This document shows, piece after piece, positions 43,513 through 53,322 of a stretch of 64,000 bases of DNA; within the stretch, counting starts at the first letter, position 1; the number at the start of each line of letters is the position of its first letter. A program made the translations under genes and the position numbers. The stretch comes from JBKECP01 sp047974765 (GTDB taxonomy: Bacteria; Pseudomonadota; Gammaproteobacteria; Pseudomonadales; Halieaceae), in contig JBKECP010000045.1 of NCBI GenBank assembly GCA_047974765.1, forward strand, positions 1 through 64,000. The letters are read 5' to 3'. Below the pieces are notes generated by a model. It saw nothing but the letters and a program-made list of their open reading frames with translations. It was not told the DNA's origin and made no database searches.

Positions 43513-44657
43513 ATATTCACCTCATAACTCACATCCGGCAATTCCTCAGTCATCTGCTGACGCAAATAGTGATCGGCCGCCTTCTTCTCCACTACAGACG
43601 ATGAAAAAGCCCGCTCAAAAAAACTGCTCACAACAACCTTGGTGATCATATGCTGGCGCAACACATTCATCGCAGGCGGCAGCTCTGCCTGTTGACAGAT
43701 TTCAACCTGTGCATAATTCAACACACCCTGCCCAGGACTGCCGATAAGGTCAAACCAGGGTTTATCCATGTCATCGGCAATATTGGCAAGCACAATCTTG
43801 CAGCCCAGAGAATCGGGATTGTTCATCCAGCGCATATAGGCAGCCGGACCGGCAAAACCCACATGGGAAGCATCGCGCAAAGTGACCAGTTCGGCGCCGG
43901 GCATTTTATCCGGCACCGGTTGCGCGTTGGCGGCCCAGGGCACAATTGCATCAATATCACCGGCCAGCATCATAAAAGGGATATTCGGACGGTGGGCAAA
44001 AAAGGCAGGAGCCAGCATATATGTGGGACCGGCAATGGACAGTGCGGCATTCAAACGAGGATCACCCCACTCGGGATGAAAAGTGAGCAGCTCGGTAGTA
44101 AAACCACCCAGAGACAGGCCAAAAGCACCAATGCGTTGCTCATCAATCATGCCGTAAAAAGCGGAATGGCTGTCCTGTGACAACGCCAACATTTCATCAA
44201 TCAGAAAACTGGCATCCTGTGCCTGATTGACCACGTCTTTTACCAGTGGCCCTCCCGGCGCTTTCATATTCGTCAGTGGATAGTCGACCGCTACTACCAC
44301 ATAACCAAGGCTGGCCATGTGGCGTGCCAGATACGCTCCGCCTTCGCGTGAAGAGGCAAAACCATGGCTGTAAATCAACAGCGGATAAGGTCCGCTGCCG
44401 GTATCTGTGGGTGACCAGATACCGCCCGGTAGCGTGCGACTGTCCGCACCCTCATAATCACCGTTGGCCTGTGTTGGCCGCGAGGTATCAATAAACACAC
44501 GCTCGGTGACAGTCACAGCCAACGGTCCCATCTGCAAGCGGGCCGAACTGATACTGCCGGGTTCAAATTTTTCCGGTTGCCAGGCCAGGCTTAACATCAG
44601 CCACATACCGGCAACCATAAACAGGATAAAGAGTGACAGCCGAAACAGCGTTTTCAT
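43461..44657 (-). CDS. alpha/beta hydrolase, exported or membrane-anchored
   Basis: A 398-residue alpha/beta-hydrolase of the dienelactone hydrolase/PAF-acetylhydrolase-like type. An N-terminal hydrophobic segment (LFRLSLFILFMVAGMWLMLSL) is a signal peptide or anchor, so it probably faces the periplasm. The oxyanion region is LLIYSHGFASSREGGAYLA. The nucleophile elbow GAFGLSLGGFTTE is near residue 178. The acidic residue is likely in LAGDIDAIVPW and the His in LRDASHVGFAG. The substrate is unknown, presumably an ester. The last residues and stop codon lie inside structured element B, so the 3' end of this gene and that element constrain each other. Confidence 0.85.
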   Translation of the reverse strand: MKTLFRLSLFILFMVAGMWLMLSLAWQPEKFEPGSISSARLQMGPLAVTVTERVFIDTSRPTQANGDYEGADSRTLPGGIWSPTDTGSGPYPLLIYSHGFASSREGGAYLARHMASLGYVVVAVDYPLTNMKAPGGPLVKDVVNQAQDASFLIDEMLALSQDSHSAFYGMIDEQRIGAFGLSLGGFTTELLTFHPEWGDPRLNAALSIAGPTYMLAPAFFAHRPNIPFMMLAGDIDAIVPWAANAQPVPDKMPGAELVTLRDASHVGFAGPAAYMRWMNNPDSLGCKIVLANIADDMDKPWFDLIGSPGQGVLNYAQVEICQQAELPPAMNVLRQHMITKVVVSSFFERAFSSSVVEKKAADHYLRQQMTEELPDVSYEVNMGGHYQPDNQIDESFTI

Positions 44658-44701
44658 TTTAGTGTCCTGATTGTTTATTATTTTTTAATGAATTGTCCCG
44701 C

Positions 44702-45886
44702 TTAAAAAGCAGGGATATTTGTTTGCGAACGCCCCAGAATCAAAGCGTGTACATCGTGGGTACCCTCATAAGTATTCACTACTTCCAGATTTACCATATG
44801 CCGCATCACCGGATATTCATCAGAAATGCCATTACCGCCAAGCATATCGCGTGCTTTGCGGGCAATCTCCAGAGACTTGCCGCAGGAATTGCGTTTAATC
44901 AGGGAAATCAGCTGTGGCGCAATAGCCGCACCATCCATCAACTGCCCGGCCCTGAAACAGGCTTGTAGACCAAGGGCAATTTCCGTCTGCATGTCAGCCA
45001 GTTTGAGCTGAATTAACTGATTGGCCGCCAGTGGGCGCTTAAACTGTCTGCGCTCCATGGTGTAGTTGCGGGCAGCGTGCCAGCAAGCCTCAGCCGCTCC
45101 CAGCGCCCCCCATGCAATACCGTAGCGCGCATTATTGAGACAGCCAAAGGGGCCTTTTAGCCCTTCGACACCTGGCAACAGATTGTCCTCACTCACAAAT
45201 ACTTCATCCATCACAATTTCACCGGTGATAGAGGTTCGCAGTGCCAGTTTGCCCTCAATTTTTGGGGTGCTTAAACCCGCCATATCCCGCTCAAGAATAA
45301 AACCACAGATTTTGCCGTCATCGTTTTTGGCCCAGACCACAAACACATCGGCTATCGGACTGTTGGTGATCCACATTTTGACACCGCTCAGACAATAGCC
45401 ACCCTCAACCGTGCGTGCCCGCGTCACCATCGCACCCGGATCAGAACCGTGATCGGGTTCTGTTAAACCAAAGCAGCCAACCCACTGCCCACTGGCCAGG
45501 CGGGGTAGATATTTTTCCCGTTGGGCCTGACTGCCATAGGCATAGATGGGATACATCACCAGCGAAGACTGCACACTCATCATCGAGCGATAACCGGAAT
45601 CGACACGTTCAATTTCCCGCGCAATCAGACCATAGGAGATATAGTCCACGCCGGAGCAGCCGTAACCGGAAATAGTTGACCCGAGCAAGCCGAGCGCACC
45701 CATTTCATTAAAAATATCGCGGTCGGTCCGCTCAGTCCGAAATGCACTTTTCACCCGGACCTGCAATTTTTCCTGCGCATACCGGGCAGCACTGTCGCGC
45801 ATCATGCGCTGCTCTTCATTGAGCTGCGCATCCAGTAAAAAAGGATCCTGCCAATTGAATCCCTGCCCGTTTTTTTTATTAGTCAT
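44702..45886 (-). CDS. gcdH: glutaryl-CoA dehydrogenase
   Basis: This FAD enzyme oxidises and decarboxylates glutaryl-CoA to crotonyl-CoA in lysine, hydroxylysine and tryptophan breakdown. The 394-residue sequence follows the GcdH pattern: FNWQDPFLLDAQLNEEQRMM at the start, then SVQSSLVMYPIYAYGSQAQR. The FAD loop is CFGLTEPDHGSDPGAM, followed by KMWITNSPIADVFVVWAK. The catalytic Glu lies in VVNTYEGTHDVHALILGR near the C-terminus. It is a single gene between a hydrolase and the puuA-like gene, on the minus strand. Regulation is not evident. Confidence 0.95.
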   Translation of the reverse strand: MTNKKNGQGFNWQDPFLLDAQLNEEQRMMRDSAARYAQEKLQVRVKSAFRTERTDRDIFNEMGALGLLGSTISGYGCSGVDYISYGLIAREIERVDSGYRSMMSVQSSLVMYPIYAYGSQAQREKYLPRLASGQWVGCFGLTEPDHGSDPGAMVTRARTVEGGYCLSGVKMWITNSPIADVFVVWAKNDDGKICGFILERDMAGLSTPKIEGKLALRTSITGEIVMDEVFVSEDNLLPGVEGLKGPFGCLNNARYGIAWGALGAAEACWHAARNYTMERRQFKRPLAANQLIQLKLADMQTEIALGLQACFRAGQLMDGAAIAPQLISLIKRNSCGKSLEIARKARDMLGGNGISDEYPVMRHMVNLEVVNTYEGTHDVHALILGRSQTNIPAF

Positions 45887-46023
45887 TCCATTATCATCCG
45901 CCTGATTTCAAGTGGGCTTTAAGCCATCAGCATTTGTCATTAAGGGTATTCACGCCATCCTCACACACCGTTGAATGATTACAATACGATGTTTTGTCTA
46001 TCAACAAAAACTGTAATAAAAAA

Positions 46024-47373
46024 TTACAGGCAGGCATCGTACTCCAGTGGTGTCACCTGATGATCAAAAGCATCCAGTTCCTGCTCTTTGAGCAAGGTAA
46101 ACACGCGCTGAAAGTCTTCGCCAAAACTGTCTTTAATAAAAGCTGAACGAGCAAAGCGCCCCAGTGCATCTGGCCAATAACACGGCAAACTTGCATCGAG
46201 CTGCTCATAGGCATTTCCGGTCAACGGTTCAGGTGCCTGCCTCTGTTGTTCGATACCATCCACAATAGCGGCCAAAATCACCGCCAGCACCAGATGAGGC
46301 TGGGCATCTGCACCGGCTACCCTGTGCTCAATGCGTGTAGCAGCCGCCACATCAGCTGGAATACGCAGAGATACTGTGCGATTTTCATATCCCCAGCAGG
46401 GCGCCAAAGGAGCGTGAGAACCCCGCTGAAAACGGCGATAGGAATTCAGATTCGGCGCCAGTAACAGCATGCTGTCAGCCAGATGATCCAGACAACCGGC
46501 CACAGCATGTCGCAGTAAAGACGTACCCTGACCACTGCCATCATCAAAGAGGTTTTTACCCTGCTCATCCACCAGTGAGCAATGCACATGCATGCCGTTA
46601 CCAGCCAGCTCGCCAAAAGGCTTGGCCATAAAAGTGGCGCGCAGATTATGCTCCGGACTGACACCTTTAATCGCCCGCTGTAACATCACCGCATGATCGG
46701 CTGCCCGCAGTGCATTATCACAGTGATAAAGATTGATTTCATATTGGGAGGGTGCGCTTTCTTTAATCAAAGTATCCACCGGCAAACCCTGTTGTTCACA
46801 GGCATCCCGAATGGCATGCATTAACTCACTCATCTCAGCCATGGCATCCAAGCTGTAGGTCTGGCCCGCTGCAGTAACACCACCAACCCGGTCGGTCTGT
46901 GTATGCAGAGGCCGCCCCAGATCATCCCGGCCTTCCTCCAGCAGATAAAATTCCATTTCAGTAGCCATCACAGCCCTGACACCATGAACAGCCAGACGAT
47001 CAAGCAGCGCTTGCAGCAGATAACGACTGTCCAGCGGACTTGGCTTACCATCTGCAAGACGTAGCGAAACCAGCAGCTGACCTGTAGGCCGTGATGCCCA
47101 CGGCACACGCACCAGCGTATCAAGAGCAGCCTCACAGTAGCCATCACCATCGCCGGAATCAAATACCCAGGCTTCAACATCACGACCAAATACATCAAAG
47201 GCAAGGGAGCTGGCGGGCAGCTTGAGTTCGCCGGCCACCACTTTTGCAATTTTGTCCCGAGTCACCCATTTTCCACGCAGGCCTCCGGCGATATCCGGCA
47301 AAATAATCTCAAATATCTCGATATCCTGATTATTATCGAGAAAGGTTTGCAGGCGTTGGGCAGTGTCAACCAT
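46024..47373 (-). CDS. puuA: glutamine synthetase family, gamma-glutamylputrescine synthetase-like
   Basis: This ATP-dependent ligase of the GlnA superfamily is likely to join glutamate to putrescine or another polyamine. The 449-residue product keeps the GS fold motifs: MATEMEFYLLEEGRDDLGRP (metal Glu), GNGMHVHCSLVDEQGKNLFDD, and SYRRFQRGSHAPLAPCWGYENRTVSL. It lacks the adenylylation-loop Tyr of housekeeping GlnA. An AGGGA element precedes the ATG. It diverges from a putrescine-type aminotransferase gene at 47625, and this pairing supports a role in polyamine catabolism. Confidence 0.88.
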   Translation of the reverse strand: MVDTAQRLQTFLDNNQDIEIFEIILPDIAGGLRGKWVTRDKIAKVVAGELKLPASSLAFDVFGRDVEAWVFDSGDGDGYCEAALDTLVRVPWASRPTGQLLVSLRLADGKPSPLDSRYLLQALLDRLAVHGVRAVMATEMEFYLLEEGRDDLGRPLHTQTDRVGGVTAAGQTYSLDAMAEMSELMHAIRDACEQQGLPVDTLIKESAPSQYEINLYHCDNALRAADHAVMLQRAIKGVSPEHNLRATFMAKPFGELAGNGMHVHCSLVDEQGKNLFDDGSGQGTSLLRHAVAGCLDHLADSMLLLAPNLNSYRRFQRGSHAPLAPCWGYENRTVSLRIPADVAAATRIEHRVAGADAQPHLVLAVILAAIVDGIEQQRQAPEPLTGNAYEQLDASLPCYWPDALGRFARSAFIKDSFGEDFQRVFTLLKEQELDAFDHQVTPLEYDACL

Positions 47374-47624
47374 TGCGCGGTATCCCTGTAATCATTGTCA
47401 GCATCATCTGCCATGACTTACAAAACAACGGCCAAACAAATCAGTGAAACTGTTAATAGAACTGGCGATTTTACAACACTGTGACAGACTATAACCATCA
47501 GCATATACCGACTTTCAGGTGGCTGCGACAGCCGTTTCGGGAAGCTCCCTGACAAAACGGTTACAGACCATAAAAGCCCTCAACAAAAACCCTGTTGAGC
47601 CCTTACCCGTCAAAGGAGCAGTTT

Positions 47625-48992
47625 ATGACAGGCAAGCCAGATACCCGCGATCTTCATGCTCTGGACCGGGCACATCATCTTCACCCTTTTACTGACCTGG
47701 GCGACTACGCCCAACATGGTGGACGCATTATCAGCCGGGCGGAACATATCTACATCTACGACAGTAACGGCAGGCAATTGATGGACGGCATGTCCGGACT
47801 GTGGTGCTGTAATCTGGGCTACAGCCAACAGGCCATTGTTGATGCCATCCATGAGCAACTACAGTGTTTGCCTTACTACAACAACTTTTTCCGTTGCTCC
47901 AATCAGCCAGCTGCCGAACTTGCCGGCGCACTGGCACAAATTACACCCGAACATTTTAATCGCGTATTTTTTACCAATTCAGGCTCAGAAGCCAACGATA
48001 CCAATATTCGTATCGTACACCGCTATTTTGATCTGCTCGGCAAGCCGGATAAAAAACTCTTTATCAGCCGCCGCAATGCCTATCACGGCTCAACTATCGC
48101 CGCTGCCTCACTGGGCGGCATGGCACCAATGCACAGTCAGGCCATCGGGCTCAATTATGTCCACCATATCGCACAACCGCACTGGTATGGCGACGGTTTT
48201 GAGCTGAGCCAGCAAGAGTACGGCTTGCGTGCAGCACGGGAGCTGGAGCAAAAAATTGACGAATTGGGCGAGAACAAAGTTGCCGCTTTTATTGCCGAAC
48301 CGGTGCAGGGTGCCGGTGGCGTTATCATTCCCCCCTCCACTTACTGGCCGGAAATCCAGCGTATTTGTGATGAACGGGATATTTTGTTGATTGCTGACGA
48401 AGTCATCTGTGGCTTTGGTCGTACCGGCAACTGGTTTGGCAGCGAAACTTTCGCTATTCGCCCTCATTTAATGACATTTGCAAAAGCAGTGACCAATGGT
48501 TATCTGCCATTGGGTGGCGTACTGGTCTCGGATCAGATTGCCGGGGTATTGCTCAGTGGTGGCGGTGAATTCACCCACGGTTTAACCTATTCCGGCCACC
48601 CGGCCGCCTGTGCCGCCGGTCTTGCCACAATTAGCCTCCTGCGCAAAGACAACATTATTGAGCAGGCCGCCAATCAGATTGCCCCTCACTTTCAGCGCCG
48701 CCTGCGGGCGTTTGAAGATCACCCCATTGTTGGCCAGGTGCGCGGCCTGGGCATGTTTGCTGCCGTTGAACTGGTGGCAGACAAAGTCAGTCGCACCCGG
48801 CTGGCACCGGATAGTGCCGCCGCAATTTACTGCCGCAATCGTGCCATTGAGCACGGCCTGATGGTGCGCCAGACGGGTGATGCCATGATTATGGCACCAC
48901 CGCTGATCTGCTCCATAACCGAGATTGATTTTTTAATTGAACAACTGGGTCAGGCGCTGGATGAAACAGCTGCTCACTATCGGGTGGCTTGA
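47625..48992 (+). CDS. spuC: class III aminotransferase, putrescine/polyamine type
   Basis: A PLP-dependent omega-aminotransferase that would move the amino group of putrescine or a similar diamine to pyruvate or 2-oxoglutarate. The product of about 455 residues matches SpuC-like enzymes (ALDRAHHLHPFTDLGDYAQH, and GMSGLWCCNLGYSQ). The PLP-binding Lys is in MTFAKAVTNGYLPLGGV, the Asp pairing with the pyridine N is in LLIADEVICGFGRTGNWFG, and the FTNSGSEANDTNIRIV phosphate loop is intact. ATG 47625 is chosen because AAAGGAG lies eight bases upstream; the open frame reaches 47595. It is divergent from the puuA-like gene. Confidence 0.92.
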   Translation: MTGKPDTRDLHALDRAHHLHPFTDLGDYAQHGGRIISRAEHIYIYDSNGRQLMDGMSGLWCCNLGYSQQAIVDAIHEQLQCLPYYNNFFRCSNQPAAELAGALAQITPEHFNRVFFTNSGSEANDTNIRIVHRYFDLLGKPDKKLFISRRNAYHGSTIAAASLGGMAPMHSQAIGLNYVHHIAQPHWYGDGFELSQQEYGLRAARELEQKIDELGENKVAAFIAEPVQGAGGVIIPPSTYWPEIQRICDERDILLIADEVICGFGRTGNWFGSETFAIRPHLMTFAKAVTNGYLPLGGVLVSDQIAGVLLSGGGEFTHGLTYSGHPAACAAGLATISLLRKDNIIEQAANQIAPHFQRRLRAFEDHPIVGQVRGLGMFAAVELVADKVSRTRLAPDSAAAIYCRNRAIEHGLMVRQTGDAMIMAPPLICSITEIDFLIEQLGQALDETAAHYRVA

Positions 48993-49197
48993 TCATTAGA
49001 GTGGTGCCTGTTGCCACTCCGGCCAATCCGCTATGATTTCTTTACGCGCTTATCCTGAAACAACACAGCAATATGGCTTTTGGGCACGCGGCCCGACAGT
49101 TGTCGCTCGCTGTGCCGACACCATGTTGTTTCTGGTATGCGCGTAACAGTAGACGGGTAATAACATCGAATAACAGGTCCAACGAGAGAGTATCCTT

Positions 49198-49959
49198 ATG
49201 TCAGATTTTAACAAAGTATTGATCACCGGCTGTGGCCGGGGCATCGGCGCGCAGGTTGCTCGCGTACTGGCAGCACAATCCATTGAGCTGGTTGCACTGA
49301 ACCGCTCCCGTGAACCACTGGAAAAACTGATAGCCGAAATTGGCGGCAATACAAAAATCACACCTTACTATATCGATCTGACTGATCTGGAGGCTGTTGA
49401 AGTAACCGTCAAACAGATTTGCAGCGAACACCCGGATATCGACGTCGCCATACTCAACGCAGGCCTGGATACCCCCCAAAAGATTGAGCATTTTGACTGG
49501 CGCATCGCTAAAGCCCAGATCGACACCAACCTGACTTCAAACTATATTTTTGCCGCACACCTCATCCCTCAGATGCTCAAACGCGGTTCGGGCCGCTTTG
49601 TCGTCAACTCCAGCCTGGCCTCCTTTGCTGCCTGCCCCTATGAACACGCCTACAGTGCCAGCAAGGCTGGCGCCCGCATGCTGGTAGACGGCTTGCGCGC
49701 CGAGTTGCTGGAGACAGCTGTGAATGTTACCGGTATCTATCCCGGTTTTGTGGCCACAGATATGGTTGACGGCAATGCCTTTCAAATCGAGTCCATTCTC
49801 AGTGTCGATGAAGCCGCCAGAATAATTGTCGATGGACTTGAGCGTGGCGATGACGAGATTATCTTCCCGATGGAAACCTATGAACTGATTAAACAACTGG
49901 TACTGGCACCCCCTGCCGACCGGGCCATTATTGCCAGACAACAGATGAAAGACCTTTAA
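49198..49959 (+). CDS. short-chain dehydrogenase/reductase
   Basis: A 253-residue classical SDR. The cofactor motif is ITGCGRGIGAQVARVLA (residues about 9-25), NAGLDTP follows at about 88, Ser is in FVVNSSLASFAA, and the catalytic Tyr and Lys are in YEHAYSASKAGARML. IYPGFVATDMV is the usual substrate-loop motif. The substrate is unknown. It lies between the polyamine aminotransferase gene and a convergent Lrp-type regulator, so amino-acid or polyamine metabolism is a possible context, without direct proof. The ATG follows a GAGAG element. Confidence 0.9.
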   Translation: MSDFNKVLITGCGRGIGAQVARVLAAQSIELVALNRSREPLEKLIAEIGGNTKITPYYIDLTDLEAVEVTVKQICSEHPDIDVAILNAGLDTPQKIEHFDWRIAKAQIDTNLTSNYIFAAHLIPQMLKRGSGRFVVNSSLASFAACPYEHAYSASKAGARMLVDGLRAELLETAVNVTGIYPGFVATDMVDGNAFQIESILSVDEAARIIVDGLERGDDEIIFPMETYELIKQLVLAPPADRAIIARQQMKDL

Positions 49960-49970
49960 ACGCCTGCATG

Positions 49971-49990
49971 CCGGGGCAGACTCGCCCCGG
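49971..49990. terminator. bidirectional terminator between SDR and Lrp genes
   Basis: CCGGGGC (49971-49977) pairs perfectly with GCCCCGG (49984-49990) around a 6-base loop. A/T-rich sequence follows on both sides. The two genes converge here. Confidence 0.75.
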
Positions 49991-49994
49991 TAAT

Positions 49995-50456
49995 TTATGC
50001 CAGCGGCAGTTCCGTCGTATGTTTTAGCTGCTCCATAACAAAGCTGGCCGTAACATCAAACAGGTCCGCCTTGATCAGCTGATGGTAAAGGCGGTCATAA
50101 TCAGGCATATCTTTCACTACCGCTTTAAGCAGGTAATCCAGCTCTCCACCGGTACGGTAGGCTTCCAGCACTCCGGGAATACCTTCGATCACCTGACTGA
50201 AGCGGCGATCCCAGTCCTCGTTGTGCTGGTTGGTCCTGATCGAAATAAATACGGTCAGAGGCAAACCCACCTGAGCCGCATCCAGCAGAGTAACCCGCCC
50301 CTGCACCACGCCACTGTCCTCCAGTGCCTGCACCCGGCGCCAGCAGGCTGACTTTGAAATACCCACCTTATCCGCTAACGCGGCTATCGACAGGCCGGCA
50401 TCGCGCTGCATGTGGCCAAGCAGGCGGCTGCCAATTTTATCTATCTGTTTTTTCAT
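49995..50456 (-). CDS. Lrp/AsnC family transcriptional regulator
   Basis: A 153-residue feast/famine regulator. The N-terminal helix-turn-helix is LGHMQRDAGLSIAALADKVG followed by ISKSACWRRVQALED (about residues 13-47). The C-terminal RAM domain (LTVFISIRTNQ, then EAYRTGGELDYLLKAVVKDM) binds amino acids and drives oligomerisation. It is divergent from the class V aminotransferase gene at 50608, with 151 bases between them. A control role over that gene is the classical arrangement and is the likely inference. The effector cannot be read from sequence. Confidence 0.94.
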   Translation of the reverse strand: MKKQIDKIGSRLLGHMQRDAGLSIAALADKVGISKSACWRRVQALEDSGVVQGRVTLLDAAQVGLPLTVFISIRTNQHNEDWDRRFSQVIEGIPGVLEAYRTGGELDYLLKAVVKDMPDYDRLYHQLIKADLFDVTASFVMEQLKHTTELPLA

Positions 50457-50548
50457 TACAGAGCCAAATCAACACAAAAGGTCCATTTTAAGACAAAAAA
50501 TAAAATAAACGTCTCTATTTTATTGGCTTCATTGATAACAAAGGCACA

Positions 50549-50576
50549 TTGTTTCAGTAGAACTGACACATAATAT
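50549..50576 (+). promoter_or_regulatory. candidate promoter of the class V aminotransferase
   Basis: TTGTTT (50549-50554) and TAATAT (50571-50576) are 16 bases apart, and the -10 ends 32 bases before the ATG at 50608. The upstream DNA (50460-50540) is A/T-rich, which suits Lrp-type binding. Confidence 0.4.
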
Positions 50577-50607
50577 CCATCTCAGCATGGAAAAATGGTA
50601 AACAGGT

Positions 50608-52296
50608 ATGCCATCACTGATCGACAAAATACGCAACGGCATTATCGGTGCCAACCACAGCATTCAAACACCCTTTGGCCGCAAGCCACTGATCTATGCC
50701 GACTACACTGCCTCGGGCCGATCCCTGGATTTTATCGAGGACTATATCCGGCAGCAGGTTCTGCCCCTGTATGCCAATACCCACAGCGAAACCTCCGCTA
50801 CCGGTGCCGCCACCACACACCTGCGCGAACAGGCCCGCTGCATTATCCGACGGGCTGTCAATGCCGGTGATGATGACCGTGTTATCTTTTGCGGCAGTGG
50901 TGCCACCGCCGCCGTCAACCGCCTGATCGACACCCTCGGACTGCGCCTGCCCACCGATGCTTGCCTGCGCGGGCAACTGCTGACCAACACGCCTGAAGAT
51001 ACCCGTCCGGTAGTTTTTATCGGCCCCTATGAACATCATTCCAACGAGCTGCCCTGGCGTGAGAGTCTGGCCCAGGTGGTAGCCATTCCCCTGGACAGAA
51101 ATGGCCGGATTGATCAACAGGTACTGGCACAGGAATTAACACGCTACCAGCAGCGGTCTCTGCGTATCGGCAGTTTTTCCGCTGCCTCCAACGTTACCGG
51201 CATCCTCAGCGATGTCGCCGCCATCAGCCGCCTGTTACACGAACATGGCGCCCTCAGCTGCTGGGACTACGCCGCCGCCGGTCCTTATACCTGCATCGAC
51301 ATGAATGCAGACACATCCGTCGATGCAGTTTATGTGTCGCCCCACAAGTTCATTGGTGGCCCCGGAACTCCCGGTTTGCTGATTGCCAAGTCGCATCTGT
51401 TCAAATACAGCACACCGGCACTCAGCGGTGGCGGTACAGTGTCGTGGGTCTCACCCTGGGGACACCGTTATGTAGAGGATCGCCAACGCCGCGAAGAGGG
51501 CGGCACCCCCGGTATCATCGAGGCCATCCGCGCTGGCCTGGTATTCAAGTTGCGCGAAGAAGTCGGTGTCGATGTTATTCACACACGGGAAAACCGCTAT
51601 ATCAAACGCGCCATGCAGCGTCTGCAAACCAATCCCGATGTGGATATTGTCGGCGGCACCCAGGCCCGCCGTCTGGCCATTCTGTCGCTGCGCTTCAGCC
51701 ACGCCGGTCGACAACTGCACCACGGTTTTGTCGTCTCCCTGCTGAACGATCTATTTGGTATACAGGCGCGCTCAGGTTGCTCCTGTGCTGGCCCCTACGC
51801 CCATCATTTATTGGCTATGGACCGCCACTACAGTGCGCGCCTGGATCAACAAATACAGTGTGGCAACGCTCTGTTAAGGCCTGGCTGGGTGCGACTGAAT
51901 TTCAATTACTTTATCGACGAGGCAGAGTTTGACTATCTGCTGGGAGCCATCGAGCTGATTGCCGGGCACGGCTGGCGGCTGCTCAGTGCCTACCACTACG
52001 ACCGCCAGCGCGGTATCTGGTGCTGCAACGAGCCCATCAGCAATGGTGGTGATCTTGAAAACTGGCATTTTGCTGACAACAATCCAGGACAATCTTCTGT
52101 GGCGCACACACCATTACAGAATTCGCTACATGACAATCTGGCACAGGCATATAATAGCCTGTGCCAGGCACAGCCGGGACAACCTGTCGATCCTGTGCTG
52201 GATACTGAAGCCGAGAGTCTGCGCTGGTTTATAAACCCCAGTGAAGCTGCCGCTTTGCTGAAGCAGGCAGCCCCCCTGCAAAAAACCTTGTCCTAA
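50608..52296 (+). CDS. class V aminotransferase / cysteine desulfurase-like protein
   Basis: A 562-residue PLP enzyme of the class V fold. The start LIYADYTASGRSLDFIEDYI and SETSATGAATTHLREQAR are typical of a NifS/SufS-like subgroup. The PLP Lys is in VYVSPHKFIGGPGTPGLLIAK (about residue 247). The GCSCAGPYAHHLL loop has two Cys residues, a candidate for a persulfide or metal site. The C-terminal about 110 residues are an extension beyond the usual 400-450. It could act as a desulfurase or a lyase on a cysteine-like or other amino acid. Divergence from an Lrp regulator supports amino-acid metabolism. Confidence 0.8.
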   Translation: MPSLIDKIRNGIIGANHSIQTPFGRKPLIYADYTASGRSLDFIEDYIRQQVLPLYANTHSETSATGAATTHLREQARCIIRRAVNAGDDDRVIFCGSGATAAVNRLIDTLGLRLPTDACLRGQLLTNTPEDTRPVVFIGPYEHHSNELPWRESLAQVVAIPLDRNGRIDQQVLAQELTRYQQRSLRIGSFSAASNVTGILSDVAAISRLLHEHGALSCWDYAAAGPYTCIDMNADTSVDAVYVSPHKFIGGPGTPGLLIAKSHLFKYSTPALSGGGTVSWVSPWGHRYVEDRQRREEGGTPGIIEAIRAGLVFKLREEVGVDVIHTRENRYIKRAMQRLQTNPDVDIVGGTQARRLAILSLRFSHAGRQLHHGFVVSLLNDLFGIQARSGCSCAGPYAHHLLAMDRHYSARLDQQIQCGNALLRPGWVRLNFNYFIDEAEFDYLLGAIELIAGHGWRLLSAYHYDRQRGIWCCNEPISNGGDLENWHFADNNPGQSSVAHTPLQNSLHDNLAQAYNSLCQAQPGQPVDPVLDTEAESLRWFINPSEAAALLKQAAPLQKTLS

Positions 52297-52329
52297 AACA
52301 AAGCAGCCAAAGGTACTTACTGCAATATT

Positions 52330-52812
52330 TTGTCGGTAGCGCTAAGGTGTGGGGCTACGGAATACGGGAGCTTAGCCATCCTGCTGATGGTTGTTATATT
52401 TAATGCCACCATGGTTATAATTGCGGTGGAGTTTCACTATGAATGCCTTCATATTCTGTCGCGGTTACTACCTCACATCCCGATCAGGCCACGCTATAAA
52501 ATAGTTGTCGGCATTGGCGGCGCACTGATTGCCCACGCAATTGAAATCTGGATGTTCGCCGCAGCTTATTATCTGGCGGCTCATCAATTCAGCTGGGGTA
52601 CACTGGCGGGCGGAGAGGTTACCCGGTTAATGGACTGCGCCTACTATTCCTTCACCGTTTTTACCACACTGGGCTTTGGCGATATTACTCCACAGGGCGA
52701 CCTGCGCTATCTGACCGGCCTTGAAGCACTGACCGGCCTGGTGCTGATTACCTGGACCGCCTCTTTTCTCTATATTGAAATGCAAAAATACTGGGACAGT
52801 GAGCAAACCTGA
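52330..52812 (+). CDS. two-TM potassium-channel-like protein
   Basis: A protein of about 160 residues with the pore signature TTLGFGDITP (about residue 118), the TxGFGD selectivity filter of K+ channels. Hydrophobic segments flank it: LAILLMVVIFNATMVIIAV, IGGALIAHAIEIWMFAAAYY and LEALTGLVLITWTASFLYI. This makes one extra helix before the classic two-helix pore module. No ligand-binding RCK domain is attached. The frame starts with TTG at 52330; an ATG at 52387 would cut the first helix, so TTG is kept with low certainty. The next gene starts one base after the stop. Confidence 0.75.
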   Translation: MSVALRCGATEYGSLAILLMVVIFNATMVIIAVEFHYECLHILSRLLPHIPIRPRYKIVVGIGGALIAHAIEIWMFAAAYYLAAHQFSWGTLAGGEVTRLMDCAYYSFTVFTTLGFGDITPQGDLRYLTGLEALTGLVLITWTASFLYIEMQKYWDSEQT

Positions 52813-52813
52813 T

Positions 52814-53317
52814 ATGACCATTGCAAATAACACCGCCGAAGCCATCCATATATACCAGGCCAGTACCGATGATATTCCACAGATACTGCATTTTGTACGC
52901 GAGCTGGCTGACTATGAGCACGCCGTTGAAGAAGCGGTGGCCACACCGGCACAATTGCAGCAGGCACTCTTTGGCGAACATCCGTCAGTATGGGCAATAC
53001 TGGCTGAATTCAACGGCGAAGTCAGTGGTTTCGCCCTGTATTTTCTGAATTTTTCAACCTGGACAGGCCGCCATGGCCTGTATCTGGAAGATCTCTATGT
53101 ATCACCGCAATACCGCGGTTACGGCATCGGCAAGGCACTGCTGCAACGGCTGGCACAAATTGCCGTAGAACGAAACTGCGCTCGCTTTGAATGGAATGTA
53201 CTGGACTGGAATACACCCGCTATTGCGTTCTACCAGTCCGTTGGCGCACAGCCCTTAAGTGAATGGACGGGCTACCGCCTGAGCGGTGACGCACTGATGC
53301 ACTTTGCCAAAGACTGA
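52814..53317 (+). CDS. GNAT family N-acetyltransferase
   Basis: A protein of about 167 residues with a GNAT fold. YLEDLYVSPQYRGYGIGKAL (about residues 91-110) is motif A, with the Q/R-x-x-G-x-G/A acetyl-CoA pyrophosphate loop. ARFEWNVLDWNTPAIAFYQS is motif B. It resembles diamine acetyltransferase-type members (SpeG/SAT-like layout), which would fit the polyamine genes 5 kb away, but the substrate is not provable here. ATG 52814 begins one base after the channel stop, so the two are probably co-translated. The MITE-like palindrome starts just past its stop. Confidence 0.88.
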   Translation: MTIANNTAEAIHIYQASTDDIPQILHFVRELADYEHAVEEAVATPAQLQQALFGEHPSVWAILAEFNGEVSGFALYFLNFSTWTGRHGLYLEDLYVSPQYRGYGIGKALLQRLAQIAVERNCARFEWNVLDWNTPAIAFYQSVGAQPLSEWTGYRLSGDALMHFAKD

Positions 53318-53322
53318 AGTCT